A stretch of 64,000 bases of DNA from Pyrus communis (GCF_963583255.1 NC_084819.1:1371501-1435500); one strand, 5' to 3'; positions 47,079 to 59,910 are shown, numbered from the stretch's first letter. Program-made: numbers and translations. Notes: generated by a model from the sequence alone, not told the origin.

Positions 47079-50000
47079 TCATGCTCCATTAGAGCCCACG
47101 GCATGGAGTGGGATCTCCTCCACGACATGCTCCACAAAGTTCTCATAGTATGGCTTCAATCTATGTCCGTTCACCTTGAACTCGTGGCCACTTTTTAAGC
47201 TTTGGACTTGGACTGCACCATGAGGAAAAACATTAGTAACAACAAGAGGTCCAATCCATTTAGAACGTAACTTACCAGGGAATAACCGAAGTCTTGAATC
47301 AAAAAGCAACACTTTCTGCCCCTTGGAGAACGTTTTGGTACGAAGCATCTTATCATGATAAGCCTTCGTCTTGTCCTTGTAGATGCGAGCATTCTCGTAA
47401 GCCTCGTTCCTAATCTCCTCAAGTTCATCTAATTGGAGCTTCCTATGAACTCCAGCAGCGTCTATGTCCAAATTGAAGGTTTTCACAGCCCAATGTGCCT
47501 TGTGCTCTAACTCAACGGGCAAATGACATGGCTTACCATATATAAGCCGAAAAGGTGACATGCCAAGGGGAGTTTTGTAAGCCGTACGATAGGCCCACAA
47601 TGCATCGTCCAAGCGCAAACTCCAATCTCTTCTTGAGGGTCCCACGGTTTTCTGTAGGACTTGTTTGATCTCCCTATTTGAAACCTCCGCTTGCCCATTG
47701 GTTTGAGGGTGATAAGGTGTGGAAACCTTATGAGTAACGTTGTACTTCTTGAGCAAAGCTTCAATGGTGCGGTTACGAAAGTGAGAACCCTCATCACTAA
47801 TTAAAACTCGTGGCATCCCAAACCTAGCAAAAATATTAGATTTCACAAAATCTGCAACAACCTTAGAATCGTTAGTACGGGTGGCTTTGGCTTCCACCCA
47901 TTTGGAAACATAATCGACAGCTAGCAAGATATAAGTGAAACCAAAAGATGGAGGGAAGGGGCCCATGAAATCAATACCCCAAACATCAAAAATTTCCACA
48001 AATGAGAGAGATTGTTGCGGCATTTGGTCCTTAGGCCCTATGTTACCTGTTCTTTGACACTTATCGCATGTTACACAAAACATTTTAGCATCTTTAAAGA
48101 GATTAGGCCAATAAAATCCAGATTGTAACACCTTTAGGGCTGTCCTTTGGGTGCCAAAATGTCCCCCACATGCATAAGTATGGCAGAATGTAAGAATGGA
48201 ATTAAATTCAGATTCGGGCACACATCTACGCACAATCTGATCTGGGCAGAATTTCCATAAATATGGATCATCCCAAACATAAAAACGTGCATCATGAACA
48301 AGTTTATCACGTTGGAACTTGTTTAGGGTACTAGGAACTTGCTTAGACACCAAGAAATTGACCAAATCGGCATACCAAGGGGTTCTTACCTCAATGGACA
48401 GAAGTTGCTCATCCGGAAACGTTTCTAAAATGGGGGTGGACTCTTCCTCACGCACCATTCTACTTAGGTGGTCAGCCACCACGTTTTCACACCCTTTCTT
48501 GTCTCGGATTTCAAGATCGAACTCTTGAAGTAGGAGCATCCAACGAATGAGTCTTGGCTTAGCCTCCTTTTTGGTGAGAAGATACTTCAAGGCTGCATGG
48601 TCAGTGAAAACAATTACTTTAGTACCAAGAAGATATGATCTAAACTTATCTAAAGCAAATACAACCGCCAAGAGTTCTTTTTCGGTTGTAGAATAATTCA
48701 ATTGAGCATCATTTAAAGTGCGGGAAGCATAATAAATAACATGTGACTGTTTATTTTTCCTTTGACCCAAAACAGCCCCAAGTGCATAATCCGAGGCATC
48801 ACACATCAATTCAAATGGAATGGACCAATCCGGGGGAGTTATGATGGGTGCCGTGGTTAGGAGCTCTTTGAGATGCTTGAATGACTTCTCGCATGCCTCG
48901 TTGAACTCAAAAGACACATCTTTTTGGAGGAGGCGGCATAGGGGTTGTGCAATCTTGGAAAAGTCCTTGATAAATCGTCTATAGAATCCTGCATGACCAA
49001 GAAAAGAACGAACCTCTCTAACCGAAGTAGGAGAGGGTAAGTAGCGTACAAGATATACTTTAGACTTATCAACTTCAATTCCTTTTTCAGAGATTATATG
49101 ACCCAAAACAATACCTTGTTTAACCATAAAGTGACATTTTTCCCAATTTAAAACAAGATTTGTTTCAACACAACGTTTCAAGATTAAAGTGAGATTATCC
49201 AAACAATGATCAAATGAATCACCAAAAACACTAAAGTCATCCATGAATATCTCAATAATCTTCTCAACATAATCAGAAAATATGCTTACCATACACCTTT
49301 GAAACGTGGCAGGAGCATTACACAAGCCAAATGGCATGCGTCGATATGCAAACGTTCCAAAGGGACAAGTAAAAGTGGTCTTTTCTTGATCATCCGGAGC
49401 AATGACAATTTGGTTATAACCGGAATAACCATCAAGAAAACAATAAAAGGAATGACCTGCTAACCTTTCCAACATTTGATCTAGGAACGGCAATGGGAAG
49501 TGGTCCTTCCTTGTGGTGGAATTTATCTTCCTATAATCAATGCATACCCGCCAACCGGTTTGAATTCTCATAGGCACAAGCTCATTCTCGGAATTCTCCA
49601 CAACCGTTACCCCAGATTTCTTAGGCACACATTGGATAGGTGAAACCCAACGACTATCGGAGATAGGATAAATAACTCCACAATCTAGAAGTTTAATTAT
49701 CTCCTTTTTCACAACTTCCATCATCGGAGGGTTAAGACGGCGTTGAGCCTCTCTAGTTGGTTTGGCCCCCTCCTCAAGAAATATGTGATGCATACAAGTT
49801 GTAGGGCTTATACCTTTAATATCGGCCAATGTCCAACCTAGGGCAGATTTGTACTCCTTCAATACACGAACTAATTTCTCCTCCTCTTGTGCCGTGAGGG
49901 AGGAAGAGATGATGGCAGGTAGTGTCTCGTTTTCCCCCAAGAAAATGTACTTCAAATGACTTGGTAAAGGTTTGAGTTCAAGAATAGGTCCCTGAATTAT

Positions 50001-52613
50001 GGATGGAAGCAATTTGTTAGTCGAAATGGGAATGGACTCACGGTTAGGAAACTTTCCCTCATGTTTAGGTAATGACTCAAGGGCAGCAACTACTTCAAGG
50101 AATTCCTCACTAGGAGGCACGGCATAGGGTAGTTCAAGTGTGCCGTGGGTTTGCATATAGCTTGCCTCCTTGGTTTTGACTTCTACACCTCTTGTAATGA
50201 CCTTTTCAAGTGCATCGTCATTCAAATCTTCAAGATATCCCTGCGCCAAAGAGTCAACAATATCAATAGAGAAACATGAATGATCTTCACTAGGATACTT
50301 AATGGAATCAGAAAGATTGAAATTAACCACTTCCCCATCAAATTCCATGGACAAAGTTCCATTAAACACGTCAATCTTAGTCCGGGCCGTCTTCATGAAT
50401 GGCCTTCCAAGTAGAATGGGCAGCGAGGGTGCATGATCCGATTCATCCATCTCAAGAACATAGAAATCCGCCGGAAAGATCAAATGATTAACCTGCACTA
50501 AAACATCTTCCAAAACTCCTTTTGGATAAGCATTAGATCTATCGGCCAATTGTATGATAACACCATCATTTTTCAACACTCCTAGGTTCATAGATGCATA
50601 AATGGAATATGGCATAACATTTATAGAAGCACCTAAATCAAGCATGGCAGATTCAAATCTAGTGTTACCAATGACACAAGGAATGGTAAAACTACCCGGA
50701 TCTTTGCATTTGGGAGGTAGTTTGCGTTGCAAGATGGCGGACACATTCTCACCTACCTTCACCACTTCCTTGGTCGAAATCCTCTTCCTAGTGATGCAAA
50801 GCTCTTTTAAGAACTTGGCATACTTAGGGACTTGCTTGATTGCATCAAGGAGCGGAATGTTGACTTGAACTTTCCTAAAGGTTTCCAAAATGTCCTTTTC
50901 ACTCTCCTCCTTCTTTGATTGCCTAAACCTGCTAGGAAAGGGCACGTTTAGTGGAATAGAACTTGACAAAGTCGAATTTGGACTTACCTTAGGCATGTTG
51001 GACGGTTTTGGCACAATAGGGGGCTGCGGCAAAGATTCTTTCACCCTTGCCGTGGCCTTTATTCCTTGTTCCTCCTCTTCTTGCAGCAACACGTCCTCTT
51101 CTTGACTTGTTTTGGACGTGCTTGGGGTGGTTTCGACCTCCTTACCACTTCTCAACATGATTGCCTTGGCAGATTCGAATCCTCCCCTTGGATTGACAAT
51201 GGTTGAGCTAGGGAGCTTGCCTTTGTCTCGGAATTGTCCTACAAATTCCGCAATCTGCCCAATTTGTTTCTCCAAGTGATCCACCATTTTGTCTTGGTTT
51301 TGCATGGCTTTGGTTTGATCCTCTTGCCCCTGAGACAAATTGGTAAGTAATTTAAGAAGTGTTTCATTTCCCAACGACGTACCTTGATTGTTTTGGGCAG
51401 GTTGTGCTTGGTTTGGATTGGGGCCGAATGGCTTGGTGTACAACCCCGGGGGTTGTTGTCTAAAGCCTCCTTGTTGTTGAGGTTGTTGAGGTTCCCTCCA
51501 CTTGAAGTTTGGATGGTCTCTCCAACCCGGATTGTATGTGTTGGAATATGGATCATTCCTTGGTTGATTGTGGCTCGGAAATCCAATAGCATTTGCACTC
51601 TCCCATCCCCCATTCTCAATCAATTGTGGGCATTTTTCTGAAGGGTGTCCTTGGATAGAACATACACCACATACAATCGGTCCTTGTATCTTCATTCCTT
51701 CGGCCATCTGAGACACAATAGAAGTAAGATTAGCTAATTGAGTTTGAAGGTCGGATTGAGAACTTACCTCATTCACTTGTTGCCGTGGGGGGTCCCTTTG
51801 CCCAAGTCCTTCATATTGTTGTGCATTTAGAGCACGGTTTGCGATTAGGGTCTTGGCTGCCATAGGAGTTTTGTCCACCAATGCACCTCCCGCCGAAGCA
51901 TCGAGCATTTGCCTTTCAATGGGAAGAAGGCCCTCATAGAAATATTGAAGGAGAAGCTCCTCCTTCATTTGATGTTGAGGACATGATGCAACAAGGGCTT
52001 TAAAACGCTCGTAGTATGCCGGAAAAGTTTCTCCTTGACTTTGTTGGATTCCGCTAATTTTCTTCCTCAAGAGAATGACTCTTGAAGTAGGGAAGAACTT
52101 CTCCAAGAACGCTCTCTTCATGCTCTCCCAAGAAGTAACGGTCCCGGGTGCCAATTCATAAAGCCAATCCTTGGCCTTTTCCACAAGAGAGAATGGAAAA
52201 GCTTTCATCATTAGAATGTTCCCATCGACATTTATGGGTGTCATGCTCGAACAAACAACCTCGAACTCCTTGAGATGCTTGTTGGGATCTTCCATGGAAA
52301 GCCCATGGTATTTCGGAATGTGGTGCAACAAGCTTGACTTCAACTCGAATTCATCGGTCTTGCCTTGGGCAGCCGCGGGGTATTGAATGCATAATGGTGC
52401 GGCATTGGCCAACCCCGAGGCCGAAAGCTCTTTAATGGTCCGATTGTCTGCTGCCATAACTTCTTCTTCCACACTTTCAAACTCAGATTCGGCCTCTGAA
52501 CTTGAACTAGGTTCACTAGGTTCGGGATGCCTCCTCTTTCTTCTCAAATCACGTTCAAAATCGTCGTTAAAGTCCAAGATATGTGCATGCACAGTTTGAG
52601 AACTCCGCGTCAT
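47079..52613 (-). CDS. gag-pol: Athila gag-pol polyprotein, uninterrupted
   Basis: One 1844-codon frame. Gag begins [14 protein letters not shown] and contains [12 protein letters not shown] and CIQYP, hallmarks of Athila gag, then the zinc knuckle [14 protein letters not shown] near 318 and a Gln/Pro-rich stretch. Protease follows near 660 with [11 protein letters not shown], the Athila form of the active site. Reverse transcriptase occupies about 960-1180 with FMDDFSVFG near 1126. RNase H begins at [10 protein letters not shown] and ends near VADHLSRM. Integrase has the H-H-C-C finger ([20 protein letters not shown]) and catalytic Asp in WGIDFMG, Asp in ISDEGSHF and Glu in NGQAEVSN. It ends with the [10 protein letters not shown] beta-barrel and a TGA. 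No stop or frameshift is seen, so the proteins could be made if transcribed, but the adjoining 5' LTR is mostly missing. Confidence 0.95.
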   Translation of the reverse strand: MTRSSQTVHAHILDFNDDFERDLRRKRRHPEPSEPSSSSEAESEFESVEEEVMAADNRTIKELSASGLANAAPLCIQYPAAAQGKTDEFELKSSLLHHIPKYHGLSMEDPNKHLKEFEVVCSSMTPINVDGNILMMKAFPFSLVEKAKDWLYELAPGTVTSWESMKRAFLEKFFPTSRVILLRKKISGIQQSQGETFPAYYERFKALVASCPQHQMKEELLLQYFYEGLLPIERQMLDASAGGALVDKTPMAAKTLIANRALNAQQYEGLGQRDPPRQQVNEVSSQSDLQTQLANLTSIVSQMAEGMKIQGPIVCGVCSIQGHPSEKCPQLIENGGWESANAIGFPSHNQPRNDPYSNTYNPGWRDHPNFKWREPQQPQQQGGFRQQPPGLYTKPFGPNPNQAQPAQNNQGTSLGNETLLKLLTNLSQGQEDQTKAMQNQDKMVDHLEKQIGQIAEFVGQFRDKGKLPSSTIVNPRGGFESAKAIMLRSGKEVETTPSTSKTSQEEDVLLQEEEEQGIKATARVKESLPQPPIVPKPSNMPKVSPNSTLSSSIPLNVPFPSRFRQSKKEESEKDILETFRKVQVNIPLLDAIKQVPKYAKFLKELCITRKRISTKEVVKVGENVSAILQRKLPPKCKDPGSFTIPCVIGNTRFESAMLDLGASINVMPYSIYASMNLGVLKNDGVIIQLADRSNAYPKGVLEDVLVQVNHLIFPADFYVLEMDESDHAPSLPILLGRPFMKTARTKIDVFNGTLSMEFDGEVVNFNLSDSIKYPSEDHSCFSIDIVDSLAQGYLEDLNDDALEKVITRGVEVKTKEASYMQTHGTLELPYAVPPSEEFLEVVAALESLPKHEGKFPNRESIPISTNKLLPSIIQGPILELKPLPSHLKYIFLGENETLPAIISSSLTAQEEEKLVRVLKEYKSALGWTLADIKGISPTTCMHHIFLEEGAKPTREAQRRLNPPMMEVVKKEIIKLLDCGVIYPISDSRWVSPIQCVPKKSGVTVVENSENELVPMRIQTGWRVCIDYRKINSTTRKDHFPLPFLDQMLERLAGHSFYCFLDGYSGYNQIVIAPDDQEKTTFTCPFGTFAYRRMPFGLCNAPATFQRCMVSIFSDYVEKIIEIFMDDFSVFGDSFDHCLDNLTLILKRCVETNLVLNWEKCHFMVKQGIVLGHIISEKGIEVDKSKVYLVRYLPSPTSVREVRSFLGHAGFYRRFIKDFSKIAQPLCRLLQKDVSFEFNEACEKSFKHLKELLTTAPIITPPDWSIPFELMCDASDYALGAVLGQRKNKQSHVIYYASRTLNDAQLNYSTTEKELLAVVFALDKFRSYLLGTKVIVFTDHAALKYLLTKKEAKPRLIRWMLLLQEFDLEIRDKKGCENVVADHLSRMVREEESTPILETFPDEQLLSIEVRTPWYADLVNFLVSKQVPSTLNKFQRDKLVHDARFYVWDDPYLWKFCPDQIVRRCVPESEFNSILTFCHTYACGGHFGTQRTALKVLQSGFYWPNLFKDAKMFCVTCDKCQRTGNIGPKDQMPQQSLSFVEIFDVWGIDFMGPFPPSFGFTYILLAVDYVSKWVEAKATRTNDSKVVADFVKSNIFARFGMPRVLISDEGSHFRNRTIEALLKKYNVTHKVSTPYHPQTNGQAEVSNREIKQVLQKTVGPSRRDWSLRLDDALWAYRTAYKTPLGMSPFRLIYGKPCHLPVELEHKAHWAVKTFNLDIDAAGVHRKLQLDELEEIRNEAYENARIYKDKTKAYHDKMLRTKTFSKGQKVLLFDSRLRLFPGKLRSKWIGPLVVTNVFPHGAVQVQSLKSGHEFKVNGHRLKPYYENFVEHVVEEIPLHAVGSNGA

Positions 52614-52713
52614 GCACTAGTACCTAAACCAAGAAAACAAAACAAAATGAGAAAACTAGGTAAATTACACTAAAAACATACGGCAAAAACACAAGGGATT
52701 AGCAATTTTGCTA

Positions 52714-52732
52714 ATCCCCGGCAACGGCGCCA
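52714..52732 (-). other. primer-binding site of element B (tRNA-Asp type)
   Basis: On the element strand TGGCGCCGTTGCCGGGGAT, identical to that of A, five bases after the LTR end at 52738. Confidence 0.9.
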
Positions 52733-52737
52733 AAATT

Positions 52738-52947
52738 TGATGCGAAAATAGTTAAACACACAAATTAAACCCTATGGATGACAATTGTAGTAAATGAGCA
52801 AATAGGGATCGTTCTAGACCGGGGATTAACTAGGGATGCTAATCAATGTGAAATTGACTCAAAAACGTAAGAACACAATATAAAACACTTACTAGACTCA
52901 AAGAATGCAAAACTAAACTTTAAAACACTAAAACAAACCAAAAGACT
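52738..52947 (-). repeat. 5' LTR of element B, truncated to 210 bp
   Basis: Only the primer-proximal 210 bases survive (TGATGCGAAAATAG..AAACCAAAAGACT on plus). They match the start of the other LTR and then stop abruptly at sequence of element A. The part that would hold U3 and the promoter is gone. Confidence 0.92.
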
Positions 52948-53254
52948 GGGAGCGGGCAAGCAGGCGTTGGCCCATGTTGGACACAGAACTCGCACACTGA
53001 ACACTAAGTGCGAGGGACTCTTGAACGGCCAACTCATCGGACCGTCCTGACAGCAGCCTACTATCTTTTGGAGTGAGGAGGTTCCTAGCTACTATTGTAG
53101 CTGTTGTGGCGTCCTGCATCACGGAGTCTTCACCTGTGAGAGGACCGTTAGAAGAAAAGAAAGAAGGGCGCCATACGTTACCTTGACGCGGCGCGCCCGT
53201 ATCACTGCTAAGGCTCAATTCCAAGCTAAGGTTCGATGAGTTTGCCATTTTCAA
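52948..53254 (-). pseudogene. 5' part of the antisense ORF of element A
   Basis: Likely start at 53248: MANSSNLSLELSLSSDTGAP, then VWRPSFFSSNGPLTGEDSVM, VARNLLTPKDSRLLSGRSDE and LALSVQCASSVSNMGQRLLA, breaking off at the B junction. I recall near-identical predicted proteins of unknown function from Rosaceae genomes. Known plant Gypsy elements (for example Grande) carry antisense ORFs in the same general position. No domain of known activity is visible. Confidence 0.6.
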
Positions 53255-54540
53255 AAGTGTTCAAAAAGAAGGGGAGGATGAAGTTAAATTTCAAAGGGCC
53301 GGAGTCGGTTTTCAAGAATGGGAAATCTTCAGAGTGTGTTTGTTGTGGTGATCAATAGCTCAATAAAAAAAGCCAAGGCGACGCGTCCACCAATTCAAAA
53401 AGCCGGAATTTCCAGCGTAATTTAGGCGACGCTTTCTCGGCTTTTCAGAAGGCGCGTTCAACTTTGTCAAAAGATTTCTTCTTTTCAGACAACACGTGGA
53501 GGCCATCATCACAACTACACATCTTTAGCCGACAAGCGCAAAGTTCGGCGACGCTTTCTCTGCTTTTCAGAAAACGCGTGCAGCTTTGTCAAAAGGAGCC
53601 GCATCCGCACTACCACGTGTCGTTCAGAAAGCGGAGGGGCGTCGTTCAGAAATCGAAGAGGCGCCTGCTCAGAAATCGAAGAGGCGTCGTTCTGATATCG
53701 AAGAGACATTTGTCGACAAGGGTAAAAGAACAGTACCACCACTTGATATTATCTCTATATATGTCGACCTTCGTCTTTTATGGCAAGGCAAACCTGAAGA
53801 AAATGCCAAACTCTTCCTTACCTCTGAGGGCGCACTCCCAGCAAAGCCTCTTGAAATACTCAATTTTTTCTCCCCCAAAGAAGATACCAGAAACCTGGAG
53901 TACAAATGGGGCAGAAGGAAACGGTCGATCGAAGCATGTGGAGACAACCACAACAAATACATGTGCTGCTTCATTCGCCGTTTCTTCAAAAGCAAAGGTA
54001 TCTCATATCATCAAGGTCTAAAGCAAAAGTATCTCATATCATGCTCTTTCCCTGTCTTTTTCTTTGTCCTTGTTCTTACTCGCATGGCAAAGTAAAAGAA
54101 GCAATCAGCCGGCACTTGGAGTCAGTCTTCCGATCTGGAGCCAACTGCCTGGAATCTATTCCTGATTGCTTACCTAGCGTTGCTCTCGAGTAGTCATCTT
54201 CAACGGTTGATACACTTCCAGAGAAGGGACCACTTCTGCAAGGGGGAGCAAGTAAGGCAAGGGGAAAATGATACATTGAAGCATGTGGAGACAAACTTAG
54301 GCTGAGTTATCCTCCAACCCTTTTCAATACGAATTGGAAAGATTGAACAAAGAAACAGACCAAAGGAGTAAGCTCAGACCTTCGGGGGAGACCAAAAGAA
54401 TCCTGCTGCCCAGATCAAGAGTAGCACAAAGGAAAATCAATGATGGGAGGAACCCCTGTGGAATCACCAAGATCAAGCCTCAGTGCAATCACCAAGGAGA
54501 AGAGGGAATTTACACTCCATAACCAGATTTGCGTCTCTAA
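53255..54540. other. GC-richer non-coding block of element A with short repeats
   Basis: Upstream of the antisense ORF. A 50-base phrase GGCGACGCTTTCTC(G/T)GCTTTTCAGAA..CTTTGTCAAAAG occurs twice (53422 and 53549). TCAGAAATCGAAGAGGCG-type units repeat three to four times near 53646-53705. TCTCTATATATGTCGACC at 53750 is TATA-like. It may act as a promoter for the antisense ORF, which is inference. Overlapping ORFs on both strands lack recognisable domains. Confidence 0.4.
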
Positions 54541-56330
54541 ACTCTTCTCTTTGTTAATTACATTCTGCCATGTTTAGTATGTTTAAATGCTTTTTGTGTG
54601 TTTACTTATGTTTTGTGTGAATCTATGCTTAAAACATTGAGGACAATGTTTGATTTAAGTGTGGGGGGGTAACTAAGTATATTTAATGCAAATACGTGGG
54701 ATTTTATCCACCATAACTTCTAATGTTGTTCCTTGTTGTTTTAAGATGTTTTTAAGTTGTTTTAGAGTGTTTTAGTGTGTTTTGTTTTATAATTCGAAAA
54801 TCCCATAAAAATTTGAAAAATTGTTTTGAAAAACCCAAAAAGAGTTGTTTTAAAAGTCGTTTTTGTGTGTTTGTGTCTTAGGGTACCTTCCAACACAATG
54901 ATAAGGATTTGGTTTATAATTGCATGACGGTTAGAAAGAGTTATAAACATAGAGAAAAGTTTGATTTACTCTTGGTATATGCTTGGTTATGGTTATAATG
55001 TATGACTTCACATGCAATCATAAAAGAAAAATTCGTTTTTGTAACATGCTTGAAGGAAGAAACTCAAACAAACGCTACATCCCTGTGAGACTCGAGCCAT
55101 TACTTTCTTTGGAGAGTTATTTTCTGTGATTCTTTATTTTCTAAAGTTGTTGCATGATCTCATTATTCCTTGCTTGGTTGCTACTTAGAATGCAATTGTA
55201 TCATGATAGAACTAAATGCTAGAACTCATGCCCATTTCATTCAAAGCATGTTATTGATTTGCATAACACATATTCAAGAAGAAGTTGTGTAGTGACCACC
55301 ACCATAGCCAAATAGCCTTACTTCACATACTTCGTATATGTTGTAAGTTTTAACCCCGTTGAGCCTTGTTTAGCCTTTATTCTTTGTTTACCCACATTTT
55401 CCTCACCTAGCCTAGTTTAGGACAATCCCCACCCTTGTTCTTAAAAGATAGTGAGCATGACTTAATTGAATTCCTTTTGAGTTACATTATGAAAGAAAAT
55501 AAGTGTGGGGGAGAGAATGTTTAAGTGTTGATGTTTTGAGATTCAAGAGAAAAGAAAGAGAGAAAGAAAAAAGAGCTTGAAAAAAAAAAAAATGAAAGAA
55601 TAAGTGATTGAAGAAAGGTTCCAAAACACCAATTCTGGGCGTAAATTGTCTAAATTCTCCCTTTTTGTTCAAAAGTTGAGTTTTCATTCAAAAGTGATTT
55701 CTAAGTTGATTCAAATGCTTTGCTCACTATTTCTTTAAGAACCTTTGTTTTCCATATCCCTTCTTTGTTATCCACATACCCCAAGCCCCGTTACAACCCT
55801 TGACTTCTATCTTGAGTGTTGTGTATTTCAATTTGTGGAGTTTGAACTTGGTATGAGCATATGGTGTCACTGGTTCTCGCGTCTAAGTAGTAGCATTCCA
55901 TTCATGAGATCATATCTAAACATGCTTATTAACTCCAGAAATTGCGTTCTTTGTGATACATATATGTGAGTGTTCGTTTTCATGTTACATCAATCTTCTC
56001 ACATATGACTAGATTAGGGTGTGTAGTTAGAAATTCTGAGTGAAAATCGAGTGCATATCTTGTAAGGAATTGAGCAAATTCTCTAAGGCATGTTACTACA
56101 TTCAAAACATGGTTTTAAATGCTTAATTGTGAAATAGTATGTGGTGACTATGATTAAGAATGTACTCAAGTGTGAAGATGACTAAAATCTATGGGACTAA
56201 TGATTTTTAACTTGTCATGTGCATTGGAAATCCGTGAGACGATTGTTGGAAGGTGTAGGTTGTGTTTTGTTCGTTTTGTCTAGTTTCGTGTTCTCTTGTT
56301 GTTTTGTTTTGCTCGAGGACTAGCAAAAGC
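54541..56330 (+). other. non-coding 3' region of element A, homologous to B
   Basis: Matches 45193-46990 in inverse orientation with moderate divergence, including AATGTTTGATTTAAGTGTGG (54645-54664). This ties A to the Athila family of B although A has no coding part. Confidence 0.8.
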
Positions 56331-56346
56331 TAAGTGTGGGGGTATT
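56331..56346 (+). other. polypurine tract of element A
   Basis: TAAGTGTGGGGGTATT directly before the 3' LTR. Confidence 0.88.
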
Positions 56347-58911
56347 TGATAGGAGCATATTCATGCGACTTAAATGGCTTGTTCTCGTGCATTTACGTTA
56401 TGTTTCTTTAGTTATTTTAGTACTTTAAGCTATTTCGTGTGTTTATAGGTCCAAAGGGCTAAAGGAGCAAAAAGATGCATTTTGGAGACTTTTGGAGCAC
56501 TTTTGGGCTAAGGACGGATAGCTTATGCTTGAAGCCAAAGTGTTGGACGAAATTGAAGACCTAATTGGAGCCAAAGTGTTGGAACCTTGTTCTCTTTAGT
56601 TTTAGGACATTTAAACCTTTCCTAATCCCAATCATGCCATGCATAACACACATCCATTCTAACACATTGTCATTGCACATGCATTTCCTTCATTAGTTAA
56701 CCCACATGCACTTATCACTTATCATCACCACATATCATATCACTTAATCACTTATCACCTATCATCACCACTTAACCACTTATCATATCATAACCACATA
56801 TCATATCACTTATCACTTATCACTTAACATATCATCCACCTACTTCACCTACAACATCCACTTCACCTACAACATCCACCTACTTCACCTACAACATCCA
56901 CTTCACCTACAACATCCACCTACTTCACCTACAAATGACATAGCCATATGTTCCCTCCACTACTCCTATAAATACCCTTGCATTCATTCATTCATGCACA
57001 TCTCATTTTCATTCACATCTCACACACAACACTTCCATTCCATTGTACATACCACAACACATCCAATCTTCCCTTTGCCGTGAGTCTCCCCTATAATCCA
57101 AACACCATTTTTCCATTTCCCTATTAATCCAAACACCACTCCCCAAACCATTCACACCATCAAACTATCCTTAGACCTTGTGCTACAACAACGAGGAAGA
57201 GAAGAGTGCCTAAACGTTCATACAATTCAAGTTTGAGTTGTTGGAATGTTTAGGTGCTTCTTTGATTTCAATGTTTAAATTCAATTCTCTTTGTTTGTAC
57301 GTATGAGGAATGGAAGAGAAGAGTGCCTAAACGTTCATACAATTCAAGTTTGAGTTGTTGGAATGTTTAGGTATTTCTTTGATTTCAAAGTTATAATAAA
57401 CTAAACCCCCTTTAGCTAGGGGGTGATTCGAAATATATGTTTATGCTTGCATTTTGATTTGATTAATTCTAATTGCGTTTCATAAGTTGTGGTTCAATTT
57501 GTTTAACCGTTTGATTGATAACTTATTTATGAATGTTTATTAAGAATGCGCGCTTAATTTTCATGCATCAATATGACGCTAGAATATAAGTGAGTTTCAC
57601 CTAATAGTTACAAACTTATATTCACAAGTAGTGGAGGTTGCTTATAAACAATCGCGTTAAATAAATTCTTGGCATAAGTTTCATGCGTATTCCATAGTAA
57701 CGAATGCCTCGTCAACACTTAAAGTTTTCATGATGCTTAATGATCTTTGATTGTATCTTTATTGTGCTTTTCACGTAAAGGACTTTTGGAGAATGTTGTG
57801 AATTGCGTTGCGCTAACCCATCCAATTCATTAACTTAAGGAAAACTTGACGGTTAATTTAAGCGGACCTAATTGACCCGGGGCGTTGAGAATTAATGATT
57901 TGTTGAAATGCAATTGGAAATCGTTTTATTATGCAAGTATAACATATGTGGAGATGAACCCCGTAGCTAACTTTCCATCCATTTGTTCTTTCTTTTCTTG
58001 TTTCTGTTTTCATGTTTAATTTAACTTGTTATTCAATTATGTTAAACATGTGAAACTAATTTCTTTTTAGTTAGAGGCGAATTTGAAGCCATGGACATAT
58101 GTTGGTTATGATTTGATTTACTCCAGTTATGAATTCATGAACTTTAGATGTGGGTTACTTTTCTGTTTTGATTAAGAACTTGTTTATGTATGTGGGTTGA
58201 GGGTCGACACTTAATTTGCATGCCTAAGACTTGATGCTAGGATATAAGGGAATTTCACCTAATCGTTATGAACTTATATTCATGAGTAGTAAAAATCGCT
58301 AGTCACGATTGTGTTTAGTAAACCCTAGGCTGGATTAACATGCGTATTTCATAGTTATGAATGCCTAGTCAATGTTTATGATTTCCGTTGAACTTAATGA
58401 TCTTTGTTGAATGTCTCTATCATGCGTATTCCATGTGAGAGACTTTGATTAGGAATAATTTGGTTGTAATGCGTATCCCATTCAATCCAATGAATCTAGG
58501 GAAATCTGACGGTTAATTTAAGCGGACCTAATTAACTTGGAGCATTGTCATTCATCGTTTGTTGAAGTCATAACTGGGAGTCAAATTATATGCTTATGTT
58601 CATGTGTGGATAAGGAACCCTCTAACTAGTTTTTTTTTCTTCATTCTATTCCATCAATTTCGTTTGTACAATCTGTTTTGTTTCCAAGTTTCTATTTTAG
58701 TTTAATTTCGTCCAAAACCAATCCCCCATTTATTTTAAAGTGTTAGATTAGTTAGAAATACATTTATTTTGTGTTTTTACGTTTTTTTTGAGTCAAATCC
58801 AAGTGATTAACAATCCCTCCTAATCCCCGGTCCAGAACGATCCCTACTTATACATATACTACAATTTGACGAAAAGAGGGTTTAATTTGTGTGCGTATAA
58901 ATCACGCATCA
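56347..58911 (+). repeat. 3' LTR of element A
   Basis: Near-identical to 38393-40958. It ends ATCACGCATCA and is followed by the GTTGT duplication. The promoter-like and minisatellite parts are the same as in the 5' copy. Confidence 0.95.
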
Positions 58912-58916
58912 GTTGT

Positions 58917-59791
58917 GCAAGCGCACATATTGTTACAACATCTAAAATTTTCTCCTCACCACCCGTCTGCCTTGTATCCAAATATGTTTGAATATTCATG
59001 CATTCTTGCTGCTTAGTGGGTTGACTTGATTGCTTTGGAGCTTTCTCAGTTGCATCCCGTAGCGGCATATTAATGTACACTTTTGCATGTGTCTGCAGAG
59101 AATCTCGAGTGTGCTGATCTATTGTGGTCTGCTACAGCCTTTGGGAAAAAGGCATAGGTGGCTCAATCACTTGGGTAATAACAGATTCAGGGGAAAGTTC
59201 AGGGTCAGCTAGTGTTGTTTCCTTCGTTGGGCATGTGTCACTGGCTGATGGCTCTTCTATTTCATACTCTTCCATCCAATTATCGTTGGTGTTTTCCCAT
59301 CTCAATGTTTGATCTGCTGAGCACTCCTTTGAACCTTGTGGGTTCGCAATTGGTTGATTATGGACATTGGAATTGGAATCGTTTTCTTGTTCTGCCAATT
59401 GATATGTGAGTTGCCCAATTTTCTGCGCTAGATTGTCAATTGAATTTATCATATTCTGCGTTTTTTGGGTACTGCTCTCCGTATACAACCTAGTGGACTC
59501 CTCCAATTTAGTGATCTGGTCCTCCCAAGAATGTTTTTGTGACCCACTGAGTTGCTCAAACGTCTGTTGATTGCTTACCCACATAGAATTTTGATGCACT
59601 GGCCATGATGGATTCTAAAAATTTGAGTAGGAAGTGCACCTAGGCCTTTGAAAATTGTTCTTCATATTGATATGGTGCTGCACAAACTCTGGAAAAAACT
59701 GCCGTTGAGGACAATACATAATATCATGCGTATTCAAATTGCAAAGAGCACAAACTGTAGGTACTTCTTGTGAGGCTCTAAACCAAACCAT
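58917..59791 (-). pseudogene. gag remnant of element C
   Basis: Reading leftward from MVWFRASQ (59791): zinc knuckle CALCNLNTHDIMYC (C-x2-C-x4-H-x4-C), then a TAG, then MHQNSMWVSNQQTFEQLSGS with a coiled-coil-like stretch, a second TAG at 59132, and the same frame on to DATEKAPKQSSQ and ICALAQ, where element A begins. Two in-frame stops and loss of most of pol make it dead. Similarity is to the C-terminal half of Athila/Tat gag; identification is by architecture. Confidence 0.7.
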
Positions 59792-59910
59792 TGCTGCAAT
59801 GCTCTTAAAACCAGCAAATTATTACCTAAAATAAAATAAAACCAAGTAAATAAAAAGATATATACAAAAATAATTAACTAAGAGTTGATAAACACAAATT
59901 ATTTAAAACA

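Larger units (their letters stand above)
41585..52947 (-). mobile_element. Athila-type Ty3/gypsy element (B), rearranged copy
   Basis: Element-strand order: truncated 5' LTR (52947-52738), tRNA-Asp primer site, uninterrupted gag-pol, long non-coding 3' region, purine tract, 3' LTR (45176-42951), then a self-inverted and a direct extra LTR piece (42950-41585). No TSD is visible because both outer edges are rearranged. It splits the antisense ORF of A. Confidence 0.88.
38393..58911 (+). mobile_element. young non-autonomous LTR element (A), Athila-type LARD
   Basis: Identical-length LTRs (2566 and 2565 bp) are flanked by GTTGT (38388-38392 and 58912-58916). Starts TGATAGGAGC, ends ATCACGCATCA, with tRNA-Asp-type primer site and purine tract. 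Apart from nested B, the interior is about 4 kb: a gag start fused to the post-pol motif, A-rich tracts, an antisense ORF and a long non-coding 3' part homologous to B. No gag or pol survives, so it needed another element's proteins to move. Confidence 0.92.

Noticed and set aside
53464..54095. Two overlapping plus-strand ORFs of 185 and 169 codons
   Set aside because: No recognisable domain; they sit in a repeat-rich non-coding block of element A and overlap each other in different frames.
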